Source of the DNA: Annulohypoxylon bovei var. microspora
Taxonomy: Eukaryota; Ascomycota; Sordariomycetes; Xylariales; Hypoxylaceae
Assembly (NCBI GenBank): GCA_022836615.1
Contig: MU405253.1
Coordinates: 211,369-275,368, forward strand
Direction: 5' to 3'
DNA length: 64,000 nucleotides
The notes beneath the pieces are model-generated. The model did no database searches, was not told where the DNA came from, and saw only the letters and a program-made list of their open reading frames with translations. How positions within the stretch are numbered: position 1 is the first letter of the stretch; each line of letters starts with the position of its first letter. Shown here piece after piece: positions 1-13,018 of the stretch. The position numbers and the translations under genes are program-made.

Positions 1-1255
1 CCTACATAAGCAATTGACTACTCTACGAAAGCAAGGGGAGGATTCGTCTACATGAGGAACTTATGTAGGATAGTGATATTTTAAATGTCGAATGTGTTTA
101 CATAGTAGTTAATTCACCAAGGCCCGAGCTTTATCTAATTCTCATATTTCACACATTTTAGAATCTTCAACGGGGACCGGAAGAAGCAACCGAACCGCTG
201 CTAGTTTCTAATGAAGCTCGTTCGCTCTGCTGCTGGGAAACTGGGTTACAGTGGCAGAATGGGAGCTAGCTGGGAAGCTGGGTCCGATGCTTGCGAGTTC
301 AGTACATGTACCTTGCATAGGCGAGGATTGAGAGCGTCTCATTAATGAGACCTCCAGGGCTAACGCGGTTAGGGCACCACCCAGCGTCAATTTTGGTACT
401 GTATCCGCATCGTAGGACCCTAACATAGTATGGTTCGTGTCCCGTAGCGGCGGAGACTTGTTTATGGCCATCCCCTTTTTGTAAGGGGTAGCTTAATTGC
501 ACACATTGAATAGCTTAACCTATGTATGACTACCTACTACCTAAGCCCGTGACAAGGTATGCTGCACGTATTTTGTAAATACATATGGAATATGGAATAT
601 GGAATATGACAAGGTCAATGATGGATAAAGAATAATAATGGGGGTGCTAGATTGACACTACTGGTAGATTTTAAAGGTCTATTTCATATACTACGTGCAG
701 TAGTGTCCTGCTTGTTTATGTGTCTATGGGTTCCAATCAGGAGGAACTGTCAGTACTGCATAGCATACTACATATTCCAATATCATGGTGGCTGGCTTCT
801 GGGCTCCGGGCTCTGTCGGCTGTGCCGCTAATGTAGAATGAGAGGCGAAGAGACTACATACCTGGTAATTTAATAAGTTTGGGGGTATGTCAACGACGTT
901 GAGACTTTTTAGAAAACCCAACCCATTCAGCCATATCGTTTATTAATCCACGTAACTGTCATATACGAAGCGGCTCGTTTTCGACCAGTCAGCTGTCGTG
1001 CGAGTGCTAGTACTGAACACAAAGAAAGTCTCCGGTAGGTCTATGTACGCGGCTAGTTTTGAGGCTTGCTGTAATATATGTAGGCCTCAAGACCTGTGAT
1101 GCGAAGGAGACGGCGAGGCACTGTGTTTTTGGTACTGTGTTCTCCCGTCTAAGCTTCTTTATCCACACAAGCTTCCTCAAGTTTCTTGGCACTCTAGCCC
1201 AGTTAAGTGGATTTTTTATTTATTTATTCTTAAAAAATAAGAGAGTGCTTAAGGG

Positions 1256-1306
1256 GGATTGGTGGATTAGATGGATTGGTGGATTAGATGGATTGGTGGA
1301 TTAGAT
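1256..1306. repeat. 17-bp tandem repeat, three exact copies
   Basis: The unit GGATTGGTGGATTAGAT occurs three times in a row without mismatch (1256-1272, 1273-1289, 1290-1306). It is followed by degenerate GGATTGGAT-like pieces to about 1330. It lies in intergenic sequence, so the repeat is most simply a minisatellite. Confidence 0.9.
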
Positions 1307-2656
1307 GGATTGGATGGTTGGATTGGATCCGAATTAGGATCATTGAGATTGGTGAACAAGGACGAGCATTCGATGGATTTAACTGGGAGACACAACTTGA
1401 ATCTGTCGAGACCAGGATTTAAATCATTGCTGGTTAAGGATCAAATTCTTTTATTATTTGAGTATGATTATAATTTATACCACGTACATAAATATGGATT
1501 ATTTGATGATAAATAAGTGAGTAGTAAAAGTGGCGATGGTGACAGTGGATTGGAGAAAATAAATCATAAACAATTCATTCAGAGAATGAACCTAGGCAAA
1601 AAGTCACTAGTGGCCTGTCATTATGTAAGTAAAGTTTATGACTTGTATCATTACTTGTTAAGGAAGTATCCGCGAGCCTACATATATGCTGCGTAATACA
1701 TGCAGCTGCGAAAAGGGGTACCTTACTAGTCCTATCACTCCCCTTTAGCTCCCGTGCAGCTAAATTGCAGGTGAAAAGTTAATGGTACATAATCGTACGG
1801 CTTAATTCTCACAAGGTGTCGTAGTATTACATGTACTGCATACTAGTATGGACAGCCAATCCAATCCAATAGGTGCTTACTTACCTAGGTAAGTACCTAC
1901 TTGTACAGTGTCGCAAAAAAAGAAGATACATCTGAACTTCCAAGGTGATTGCATGCCGCTTACCGCATCGCACATTACCTACATGTAGGTATGTATGCGC
2001 TGGACTCATCTTTGAAATGGGTACTTGCCTTAGAGGGCATTTGACATTAGATAAGAATAAACAGATTGATTAAATCGAAGCAACTTTATCATTGTTGCGA
2101 CTTAAGCTTAGTTATTCAGAAACATGAATAATAAAAGGTTGAGTCTCAGTGCCTCCTACCTCTCACATGGATGTAGCTAATAGGAGACAGAACGTAGGTA
2201 CTTGCCTAGGTAGGTACCTACATAGATTTGGGATAGATGTTTGTTTGGGCGGCCGATCTGCATTAGTTTGTATTATACATCCACAGACACATAAAGCTCT
2301 TCATTAACGTATGTATCAGGGTAAGTAAGATTAGGTGGGATTTCAATACACGGTTACTAAACATGGTACTTGCTTAAACACGGGATTCCATGTACTTACT
2401 TAGTAATGTACACACCTCACACATGTAAGTATGTACCAATCTAGCCCACATGCACTTGCCTTCAATTACATGTATCTCTTCTCGCTACCTCGCTAGGTAC
2501 CTTGCTACATTAAGCTACAAGGTACTTACTCCTTCCAGATTGCTAAACCAGTGTCAGGCCAGTGCCAGTGCCAGCTTCCCTCTAATTCCTCTTGTCTTAG
2601 TTATTATTTCAATTCTGACATCTTGTTAGAGTCTTCCTTTTTCACCTCACATTTAC

Positions 2657-2710
2657 ACTACTACTACTACTACTACCACCACCACCACCACCACCACCAC
2701 CACCACCACC
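2657..2710. repeat. Trinucleotide microsatellite (CTA)n-(CCA)n
   Basis: A run of CTA triplets changes into a run of CCA triplets. It lies about 530 bp upstream of the Gbeta start codon. In one frame it encodes poly-Tyr/poly-His, but no gene structure surrounds it. Confidence 0.9.
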
Positions 2711-3236
2711 TACCGCTGCTACTAACTAGTTAACCTTTGGGGAGTAGTTAGTTTTCCCTTAAGCTGCGTTCTTCTACTCTAATCTCCGCACTTTTTTCTA
2801 TCGTCGCGCTCTGATGATAAAACCGTCTTCTCTTTTTCTACATGCGCTTTCTATCTGCTCATCTCTCCAAATTCTCTCCGAGTCTGGCCTAGCTGGGGCT
2901 CTACTTTATTTTTTATTTTAATTTTCTTACTCTGTAATCCATCTTAATACTAGCTATTGGTCGCTGGTCAGAGCACACCCCCGGCAAGGCCCCCCTGGAG
3001 CTTGTATTCTCCATCTTCCCTCCTCACCCTTACCCCGAGTTGATCCAACCTCACACCTTTTTTCTCTCTTTTTTCTACCCCTTCGGTGTCCTCTCCGCTA
3101 TTCGCGAATCCCCCCAAAAAATCAATACCGTCCACACCGCTCGACGACGACGACGACGACGCCCGTCGCCCATCACCGTCCATCCAATTCTTCCGCTGCT
3201 CCTCGGTTCCCTCGCTGACACATACCCATCGCCGTC

Positions 3237-4582
3237 ATGGACTCGCAACGGCCAAACGATGTGTCGCCCGAGGCCATGCAGGCGCGCATTCAACAGGCGC
3301 GACGCGAGGCTGAGAACCTAAAAGATAGGATCAAGCGAAAGAAGGATGAGCTGGCCGATACTACTCGTAAGTGAAATATCTACTCTATCAATTGATAGTT
3401 GTTTTTCAGCCGTAATGTTTATTTTTGGTTTGTTCTAACATTTGCATTCGTCGCTTCTAGTTCGCGCCGTTGCGCAACAATCTCACGAGCCAATTCCCAG
3501 GAACCAATTAATGAAGACGAAAAGGACGCTAAAGGGACATCTGGCAAAGATCTATGCCATGCACTGGTCAACTGATCGAAGACACCTAGTATCCGCCTCG
3601 CAAGATGGAAAGTTGATTATTTGGGATGCCTACACGACGAACAAGGTCCACGCCATTCCTTTAAGATCATCTTGGGTCATGACCTGCGCTTACGCCCCGA
3701 GCGGTAACTACGTCGCCTGTGGTGGTCTGGATAATATCTGTTCTATTTATAACCTCAACCAAAACCGAGATGGGCCAACACGCGTTGCCCGTGAACTATC
3801 TGGCCACGCTGGTTATTTGTCTTGCTGTCGATTCATCAACGACCGGAGTATCCTCACCTCATCTGGCGACATGACATGCATGAAGTGGGATATCGAGACT
3901 GGCACTAAAGTTATGGAGTTCGCCGACCATCTTGGCGATGTCATGAGCATCAGCTTAAATCCTACCAACCAGAACACCTTCATATCTGGCGCTTGCGATG
4001 CCTTCGCTAAACTTTGGGATATCCGTGCCGGCAAGGCTGTGCAGACCTTCGCCGGTCACGAGTCAGATATCAACGCAATCCAGTTTTTCCCGGATGGACA
4101 TTCCTTCGTGACTGGTTCTGATGATGCGACGTGCAGGCTATTTGATATCCGAGCGGACAGGGAGCTCAATCTCTATGGCGTAAGTGGATAAACCCGACAC
4201 TATTTTTATATGCTTAATGCTGACATCGGGACATAGTCGGAATCTATTCTATGCGGTATTACGTCCGTAGCCACTTCTGTCTCTGGCCGTCTACTATTCG
4301 CGGGATACGACGACTTCGAGTGCAAGGTATGGTTATTTCAATCTACTCGGGTCGAACTTCGCCGGCTGACACTTACACTTGATAGGTATGGGACGTTACG
4401 AGGGGAGAAAAAGTCGGGTCCCTTGTGGGCCATGAGAACCGTGTCAGCTGCTTGGGTGTTAGCAACGATGGCATCAGCTTGTGCACAGGTTCTTGGGACT
4501 CAGTAGTAAGTCTTGGCCATCTGGATCACGACCTGGCTTCGGTTATGCTGACGTATTACAGCTCAAAATCTGGGCGTACTAG
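3237..4582 (+). CDS. gnb-1: Heterotrimeric G-protein beta subunit (WD40)
   Basis: Five exons: 3237-3366, 3461-4179, 4237-4326, 4386-4505 and 4562-4582, together 359 codons plus stop, the usual length of fungal Gbeta. The N-terminal helix (about residues 8-43, rich in K/R/E/Q) is the coiled coil that pairs with Ggamma. From residue 67 seven WD40 blades follow, each with GH and WD/FD signatures (for example TLKGH, LIIWD, LSGH, MKWDI, KLWDI, LFDIR, KVWDV), ending LKIWAY. All introns are GT-AG. The last exon is only 21 bp and completes the final blade. Gbeta binds Galpha-GDP and Ggamma at the plasma membrane; in related fungi it controls conidiation, fertility and virulence (Neurospora gnb-1, Cryphonectria cpgb-1, Aspergillus sfaD). 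The phosducin-like partner is the next gene downstream. Identification is very secure. Confidence 0.97.
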
Positions 4583-7500
4583 ACGTAGGCGAGCGTCTAC
4601 AGCATCGATATCGAGACTCGTTACCCGAATCGTCGGTGCCATTGTCATCTTTCATCGAATGAATATTTGAAACTAATTTCAACCTAATATGCACTTTTCT
4701 GAATCGCCGAGATTCGGTGCTGTTAGGACGAAGTCACGACAGCCTTTCTCAGCACCTATTTTCCTTACTGGCCTACGTTATACTTGATTCCCACCCGACG
4801 ACTGTTTGCTGCCGCCGACCGAGGAGCCAGAGGAGTGTATAGTCACCGGTCTTGTCCGCCCTTCGATACCAGAATAATATCATGTTTCTATGCCTGTCTT
4901 CCATCTGTCGGTTCTTCCGTTAATATAGCGCCTCGGACTCCAATGACGACGCTGCTGAACACACGGCTCAGTCTAGCCTCTACTCCTCGAAGCCAGGAAA
5001 CGGGGGTGTCTTGAGTCCTGTAGAGCAAAGATGGGATCTAATGGATGGGTTTTTCTTTTAATCCTCGACCTTTGCTTCCTTGTGGTTTAGTTCAAAAATT
5101 ACGGCAACTTGATACACGGATGCAGTCTTCTCCCTCTTCAGGGGGGCATGTTGATACGAAAAGGCTTTTCACCCGGAAAAAACAATTATTGCGCGTCTAC
5201 TTGATTCCTTTTGCTGCCTTTATTTGCCACCCCCTGATCTCTATGACGGAGTAGAGGTATTGATTGATATTTTTTGTGGATAAAGGGCAAAATCACTTGA
5301 GGATGGTGGCCTACTTTTTCAGTCTGGTGGAAGGGAGAGATTAACCCAATATTTAGGCTTTGGTGATGGCCGGTCATCGCGCAAGTGTTTCCTAGAGATC
5401 GTCCCTCGTGTCGGCGTACCCCTCCAAACATCAAGGGGGATCAAGTCGGCTAGGTGCAGTTGAAGTAGGGGCAGGAGGAAACACATGCGCATCCGGCGTC
5501 ATACCGGCCCTTCACTTACTGTCTGTATCATAGTCATGTCATATTGAACGCTGAAACCATTCAAACTAATACGCTGTTTTCCGTGCTGTCCTGCTTCTAG
5601 TTCGTGACAAGCTTGGTTTAATACCCACCAAACTATTTAGGGGTAAACTGGTAGATTTCTTGACTTCATTCGACACACCGGATAGGCAGTGCCGTGGATA
5701 GTCTTTGAGCAGCCAATACATGCAGCATGGAATAGCGCAGGCGCTTTGATGGGCCATCTAATTGTCACTTCAAGTATCATTGGCATAGCATTGACTTTGG
5801 ATAGGACTGGTTCGTTGCTATTCCTATGATGACGGCTCATTGATATTAATATTTAAGGAATGATTAGTGTTGAATCAGCGGGTTCCGTCATGAGTTGCTA
5901 CGATCTTCCAACTCATGATCATGCTATTATAAATAGGAGTACGTGGCGCAGAGTAAAGGGCATATTCAAAAGGGAGCAACATATTGCCATAATCATGGCC
6001 AAGTCTCTCTTGAGGAACATCCACCTGTGCTGATAGATCATGTCTGACCGAGTCTACTTCGTTGTTAGGAGATCCACTACACTCACCCGTCTCAGGGACT
6101 AGTGTTGCTCAATACATTAGTTAGAGATAAATATCTACCTACATAATGATATACGCATCGAGTGGTACGTATTGGATGGATATTCGTAGACACCAAATTA
6201 ATTGGCTTGGGAGAAAATATATACTGGGAGTGAACACTCCCTATGATCAATGTTCTTTTAGGGGTCTTGTTTGACAACAGGCTATATGGACAGACATGAA
6301 ACCCCTTTCAATCGTTATGCTCGTTACCAATTTCCTTCATGTCTACTAGGGTTTAGAAGTTCTCTTCAATAAATTTTTATGTAACCTTCTTATGATATAA
6401 ATATGAACTCACAGGTCTTTAGATTCAATGAGTTCCCATATAGGCCTAAAACAAGACGGGTTACTGATCTTCTAGTTCATCAAGAGGAATTTAGCTCAGA
6501 TCTTCACTAATTAATTCGCAGGTGGTTTATTACTTTAGTAAGCCTTCTATAGCAGCACTTACTCGGGTAAATGGTGTGAGGGAAGATGAGATCACACTAG
6601 GAATCATAACATGACCACTTGTATGTAGACAAGCAGTCCTCGAAGCAACTAGTTACACGCTGCTCAGTCACATAAGTCTCGAGAACCTCAAAGACAGTAA
6701 CGAAGGAGGGTAAAACCCAGAATTTCAAGTGCTATGTAGGTAGTCAGTTAACAGATGACATTAGGCTTGCTCTCGCGATGTCTACTTGTTCCCATTCAGT
6801 CTGACCTCAAGATGTATTTGTATTAAACCTCTGTATGAAATAGGTAGGTCGTTCGTGATACATATGTGGGCTAGCGCCAGTCATCCTTCGGCTGACGATC
6901 ACGATAAGCTATAACCTGTAAACATTTCTCTAAATATAGTTATATGGGGTGTTAGGTTGCCTTTTTGTATTCTCTCTCTAGTGAGACTGACAGTGTATGT
7001 GTAACAAGGAGTATCTGTGATTTGGTGATTATATTTGAGTATATTTGAGTGGAATACATGTTCATTGCGTGGTGTTGTCCTAGATGGTGTTAAATACCAT
7101 GGAATATAAGTTTGATCTAGGGTAAGATCTATATATTATTATTAACATTATTCAATGTTCTCTATTTTCTTTTAAAAACCTTCATGTAGAAAGTAGTGAT
7201 TCCTCCAAGGCTAGTCTCATGTTGGTTGGTCGTAGACAGAATATACAGACGATGTCGGCTATGCCGAAGCGAACGGAATTGGAGTTATTTTTAGGACGAG
7301 GCAGGCTCCCCTTTTCGTTCCACACCCCGGTTGTCGCCCCCAACTATTCTTATATTACGTTTCATGCCAGATGCCATAGAAGTTCTAGAAGACTTCTGTA
7401 AACGTGTAACAGGATTGAGTTCCTCATGGTTCCGATAACATTCTCCGAGGGAACTTGCAGCCTTCTCATCTACATAGATATCTAGCCTAGCCTTCGTCCT

Positions 7501-9092
7501 GAAAGTTACCTACCTAGGCAGACTATAACAGGCTCTTCCTATATCTAGGACTAGCTAGCCTTGCTACACCACAATACATACAATTCATGTATGTGACCGT
7601 CTCCATTTCTCCCTATCTTCCCAAATGGAAGACCGAGACAGAGCAGACCCTCATCATGTCGTCTTTTATTATTAGAACAGGTCAAACCTATCATGATTCA
7701 TGACGTCGTCAGAACTGATGGCACGACGTGTTCGTACGCCAACATCTCTTGTGCCACACTTAAGTAGCCGGCGCAAGAAATTTTCCGGCTCGCTAATCGT
7801 ATTTTGACATAGTGAAACGTCGAAGAAGCGTAGCGTGTTTTCTTGGTAGCTACATAAATCCTCGAAGCTCACGAGAGGTAATCTCTTTGATCGAATAAGG
7901 TAAAATCGTGATTTTTTTCCCGAGCCTGATCTACATTTGTAGGGATCAACTTATGGTCATTGCCTCCTTTTCCCTCGTCTCCCCGTTCTCCTCGTCCATT
8001 TTCATACCTAGTTTTTTTTCTTTTTGCTTTAAATAAAGCTGATTAGCAATTACATAATGTAGTATTTACACCACTTAGCATTGTTATTGGTTACGATTGG
8101 AGTAATATCAAGTATGAATATAGACATGTATGAAGCGAGAATTGGTAAAGAGATTAATGGGAACAGTGGGAAGTGGTTCTCCCCCCCGGTCTCTTACCAC
8201 GTTTTTAATCCCTGTCAAGGGTCTCGCATTGAAGACCGCGCAATGCCCAATGCCGCGATCCCAACCCATCGTATTATCTTGGTAGGTACGTGTTCCATAC
8301 ATAGTAAGTATCTACGTACTACAATTCGATGTGCTTTGCTTTTACCATCATTAGTTAGTTAGTTAGAACATACAGCGGCTGTTATACTCATTTCCGTATA
8401 AACGACCGGCGCTTTAAGTTTTTAGTCATTGACTATTCGTCTTTTGTTTTATTTCTTTATTATTTTTACCGGGATCTCCGGGTATATGGATTTCGGCGAG
8501 GCAAGAACATTCGTACATCGTTTGAAAGGACCGAGGCCGTTACCACCTAAGTAAAAAAAAAAACCTGCGTGGTTAAGTGGGTCCTTGCATATTCTCTAAC
8601 GAGCTCGCTAAGTTGACTATGCCCGATCGAGCCTAACTAGTCTCAACTAATCCTAACCGATCTTTGTTTCGTGGCGTCTGAAACATCCTGACGCATATCT
8701 CAGCCGTTCCTCCGTACTGCTGCGTACTGATGATGAACCTGACGTGCTCCTTTCTTCCCATAATTCCTTCCCATTAGTCGATTTAGGCATTGTTCCAGAA
8801 ACATTCCTTTATTATTTTTATTGTTACTCATTATTATTTTATTTCTTTTTTATTCCTTGCATTCCAGCCGAAACCCAAACCCAAACCCTCGTCCCATCCC
8901 TTCCTTGCAAACATTGGACCGCCGCACCGCATTATCAGCCTATCCTTCTCTTCCTCCCTCCTCCACTACCACCACCCATAGCCCTATACGCTACACGGCC
9001 ACGTTCTTCCATCCCTCACCCACACCGACTAAGCTAGTATTTACATATATCAACCCTTTCGCCCCATCCTTTCCCTTCCTTGCTGGCCCATC
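4583..9092. other. 4.5-kb intergenic space between Gbeta and phosducin-like genes
   Basis: I find no supportable gene. The open frames are below 100 codons, without recognisable motifs and without plausible splicing partners. The first several hundred bases should contain the Gbeta 3' UTR. The last roughly 300 bases before 9093 are strongly pyrimidine-rich (CT and CCC runs), like a fungal promoter or leader. Base composition is moderately AT-rich but not RIP-like. A non-coding RNA cannot be excluded from sequence alone. Confidence 0.5.
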
Positions 9093-10040
9093 ATGACTTC
9101 TACTTCTGCAAACATAAACAACAATCCCACTCCAGCACAGGAAGAATTCCAAGACTTCCTTGATAAAAACACCGAAAAAGGATCGCGAGCACATCCAGAG
9201 GATCGAGACGACATTCGGAGAGAGACCGAGAACAGCGACGACGACGACAACGAAGACGAAGAGGATCAGTATCGCAACGCGCAGATAGAAGCAGCAATGC
9301 GCGTTCCTACTTTGACAGGCGACGTGAAGTTGCCTCCGGCTAGCTTCGACTCAGGCCGTAGTACCGGTGTGAAGGGTGTCATCGCCGACGCCCGCTCCTA
9401 CGAGCAGGCTCGTCAGAGCAAGTGGCGGAATAGGGTTCGCGCTGCTCGTCAGTCAGTATTCGGAGGGAGAGGCGACACATCTCGGACTACGGGTTCGCAC
9501 AGTGGCGAAAGCGAAGAGGATGAAGACGAGGATGCCTTCCTCCAACAATGGAGAGAGTCGCGAAGACAAGAGCTTGAGAGGGATGCGAAGAACAACATTC
9601 GCAACAGGAGAACAAGCCCAAGTCTAAGGATGTTTGGACGCCTGGACACCGTCGACGCGTTGGGATACTTAGATGCCATCGAAAAGGTGGGGAGAGAGAC
9701 TGTTGTCGTGGTATTCGTTTACGACCACCAGGTTAGTTCATTTCCTTCGCGCGCAATGCGTAGCAATAACTATATACTAATCGGATGATAGTGTGAGGTA
9801 TCAGGTCTCATCGGATCGGCGCTGCGACCGCTTGTTGCTGCCTATCCCGAGGTTCATTTCGTCAAAGTCCACTACGAAGACATAGAATTCGACAATGCTG
9901 CCGTACCTACGATTCTGGCATACCGGAACCAGGGCGACCTATTCGCAAACCTGACAGGCATCATTGATATGATCCCCGACGACGAGGACTTCGACGGCGA
10001 TTCGCTAAAGAGGATCTTCAAGAAGCATAACATCATTTAA
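9093..10040 (+). CDS. bdm-1: Phosducin-like protein (Gbetagamma co-chaperone)
   Basis: Two exons, 9093-9731 and 9792-10040, with a 60-bp GT-AG intron; 295 codons plus stop. The N-terminal half is charged, with acidic runs (about residues 48-58 and 132-145). Residues about 175-295 form the thioredoxin-like phosducin domain, starting FGRLDTVDALGYLDAIEK and continuing VVVVFVYDH, then LRPLVAAYPEVHFVKVHYED and VPTILAYRNQGDLFANL. This matches the phosducin family arrangement of an E/D-rich Gbetagamma-binding N-terminus and a Trx fold without an active CXXC. In Cryphonectria parasitica the homologue BDM-1 is needed for Gbeta accumulation and function, and the protein helps fold or assemble Gbetagamma. 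It follows the Gbeta gene in the same orientation. The symbol is by family analogy; PhLP subgroup is not proven. Confidence 0.88.
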
Positions 10041-13018
10041 ATAATACCTGGCTATGTTTCATGAGTAAGGATTGGCATTGTCGCTTTGAATTCGCAGCCA
10101 TAATCCGTCTCCCCCGGTTGTTTAATCACTACTCCGGCCAATATGGTAGCTACATACCCTTACGACGAGTCGTAATGCCTTGTTTTTTAAGGCTTATATA
10201 AAATTCTCGACCTTTGCGGGCCACTATTCTTCCAGACCTAGGAGAAGCATAGCTTCGCCTTGACCATCTGGCAATTTCTCATTATTACCCAACCGCCTGA
10301 TTAGTTTTGTTAGGGGTTACTGATCGGATGTGGTTCCCTCGATTGTATAAGAGGTCGAGGATGTGGATGACGGGGACGAGGGCCGTGACGATGAAGATAA
10401 TGATGGGACTGACGAGAAGTGTACGACTGACGTCGTTATACAAGGTAGGGGAGGGCTAGTCGGATTCTGGAGCTGCTACTTCTATGATATCCCATTGGTG
10501 TTACTACGGTTCAGGAGTATCGGAAGGAAGAATTGATGGCATAGGTTCTGTCTGAAGCAGTTTATTGGCTTAAAATATATCCCTTAGTCGTCCGACCAAA
10601 TGCGATGGTCGGCAGTAGATGTCTTTTGGGGACCTAATGATACCGTACTACAACTTAATACTATCAATTAAACCATGGAAATATATATCGGAGTGTATAT
10701 GTGTCTGTGTGTGTTACTTTTGTTAGTGATCTTGAAGATTGACTGCCTTGCCCCTTTTATACTAGATCTGACAACTCTTACTACTAAACCATGATATGAC
10801 CATTTCGTATTGGGTAGTCTAGCTTATGAAGCTGTACGCTATTTCAGGCATGTACAGTTTGTGTGGAATAACAGTCGTCTGTGCTTGAAAGAGCACTTGA
10901 GCGTCTTATATCTTGATATCAATGACCCCCTTTCAAAGACGTATCTTATCTTCAAGTTTGACATTCTCGGGTATTTCTAAAACTTTGAGTTTACTCTCCA
11001 CATTTACTTAAAGATGAATCTTGAAGGTTTTAGGTACCTAAGGTACTAAAGATAGAACCTGACACTGTGCCCAAAGGACCCGACGTGTATTCCGTTCACT
11101 TCCGATTTACCTGATATGTGCGTATCAATGCCTGATATACCTAGGCATCTAGGTAGGCAGCGAGAATGAAACCACAAGCGGTTTTTTATCATCATTGCAA
11201 AGCATTGTCAAAAGATATGGAAATAGTTGAGAATTCGAAAGAGGCATATAACATAACATTACATGACTATATTGTATCGTTATATCAGAGTATCTGAGAC
11301 AGCTAGGAGCTGAGAGCTGTCCACGCCAACCCCCACCGTCCTTTACTAGCAGCCTCCACTTTGAGCTTATCACACTTTCCCCTCTATTATGTATCAATCT
11401 TTCGAGAATACATATCTGGTAATGTTACAGCCTTGTACATCTCAGCTTAATTGCCTCTTTTCTCTTTTGATTTTTTTTCTCGATTCAGTTGAGGGCTGTA
11501 CTACTAGATAAATATACCTACAACTATATAGTTATGTATATTACTTAAACATCGTAAGTAATGATATAAACCATTCTACGTAACCTTAGATACCTTTAAC
11601 CAAGGTTCTCTTATATGGGGATATGTATGTATGTTAGGCGGTTTATTAAGTAAGATAACTCTTCCCTAAACCTGGAATCGTGCCTAGCGCAGATCTCCAC
11701 CTGACCTTAATACTGGGTACTTTACTTTGCATATCCCACATTCCCGTACCTGCTGACCTGGAGACGCAAGCAATCTTTTTGATATCCGTCTCGAGACGCT
11801 CGATGACACAGACAGCTGTGACTATATTTTATTTTCCGTACCTAATCAAATAATCATTCCTGGAACATACCTAGTACATAGATAAGCACTGTCTTTGACT
11901 ATTCGAGCCTAAAAGGGTATGGGTTTAAATAAGAGCATTTGTAGGTGCATACAGTGCGTTCGAGGATTAGATTAGGTGGTAGGTATGTACCTATTTTTCA
12001 GTAGGTAGGTACTACCAAAGATATGTTGCGTCCTTGGGACTTGGGACCATGGACTTGAACTAATGTTAAAGAGGTAAAACCCCATGTATATCCACTAAGT
12101 ACCTAGGTACAATTAGTACATTTAATACCCCGCCCCCTCCATGTCCATACGTATCCGCGCGCGCCGCCATACGCCATAGACCGTACGTAAGATGGGTAAG
12201 TGAAAGTCAGTATCATATCGATATCAATGATTGTAAGGCAGCTTCACTACCTCGTACCTACCTTACCCATTCAACCCCATCCCACCGTCCACCTGGGAAA
12301 CCATCCGTCCAACCAATTTCCCAACTTCATACTCATCCATCCATCGCATCGATAATCCTAAACAACTTGGAATCTCAAACAATCCCACATCTTTCCATCC
12401 CGTAGTCTTTGGTCTTTAGTCACATCACTGCAAGGCAGCTACAGCCTGCCGCCAACGAAAAACAGTGTGCGTATTATCTTGTCTCGCTTGCCTCGTCCCG
12501 TCTGCCTACTATTCCCCCAATCTCACCTAACTTGCCTACCTGCATAACATATCCTACCACACACGCACAACCTTGGAACTTTCATCCTTCTTGGTTACTT
12601 GAATTCCACCTACCACCTACCACCTACTACCTATTACCTACCCTTTATCATCCTTCTCATTTTTGTTTTTCGAGAAAGAAAGACTCGAGAACATTTCAGA
12701 CATCTTAGGGACATTTACAAGGGTAGTTAACACTTAACCTCTCTTTCTACCTGTTTAGGCATCTGACTAGTCTCGGCGTCCATAGTCTATTATATGCAAC
12801 CCGGACATCTCGACTCATCCCTCCCCTCCCCCAAGGCATCTCGTTTGTCTGATACGGCTATTCGCGCCATCCTTCCTTCATTAAGCCCCGCATCAGATTC
12901 TCTGTTTGTCTGCCTATAGCCTGCTTGCATTCTGTCATCCTCGACTGGTTTACCCTTCCTTCGCGGTAAACTCGAGGTATGACGTGATCTGGCAAAGGGC
13001 ATCTCACTCTACCACGTA
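10041..13018. other. 3-kb intergenic region
   Basis: No gene is supported. A short GA-rich patch around 10345-10440 has an acidic reading frame but no start or splice context, and probably belongs to the phosducin-like gene's 3' UTR. TACCTAGGTA-type palindromes occur at 11031-11040 and 12099-12110. From about 12240 to 13018 the sequence is pyrimidine-rich with ACC/CCTAC runs, as expected for the promoter and leader of the gene starting at 13019. Confidence 0.5.

Larger units (their letters stand above)
1..3236. other. Intergenic region and 5' flank of the Gbeta gene
   Basis: No convincing coding region is visible; all open frames are short and lack family features. The stretch holds a 17-bp tandem repeat at 1256-1306, palindromes of the TACCTAGGTA type near 1881 and 2211, a trinucleotide microsatellite at about 2657-2710, and then pyrimidine-rich sequence from about 2760 to the start codon at 3237. 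That pyrimidine-rich part is typical of fungal promoters and 5' leaders, so transcription of the Gbeta gene probably begins there; this is inference. Confidence 0.6.

Noticed and set aside
8081..8362. 93-codon open frame between the Gbeta and phosducin-like genes
   Set aside because: Alternative-start frame without recognisable composition, motif or leader; consistent with chance.
10345..10440. GA-rich acidic reading frame downstream of the phosducin-like gene
   Set aside because: An in-frame stop precedes it, it ends within 30-40 codons and has no exon partner; probably 3' UTR.
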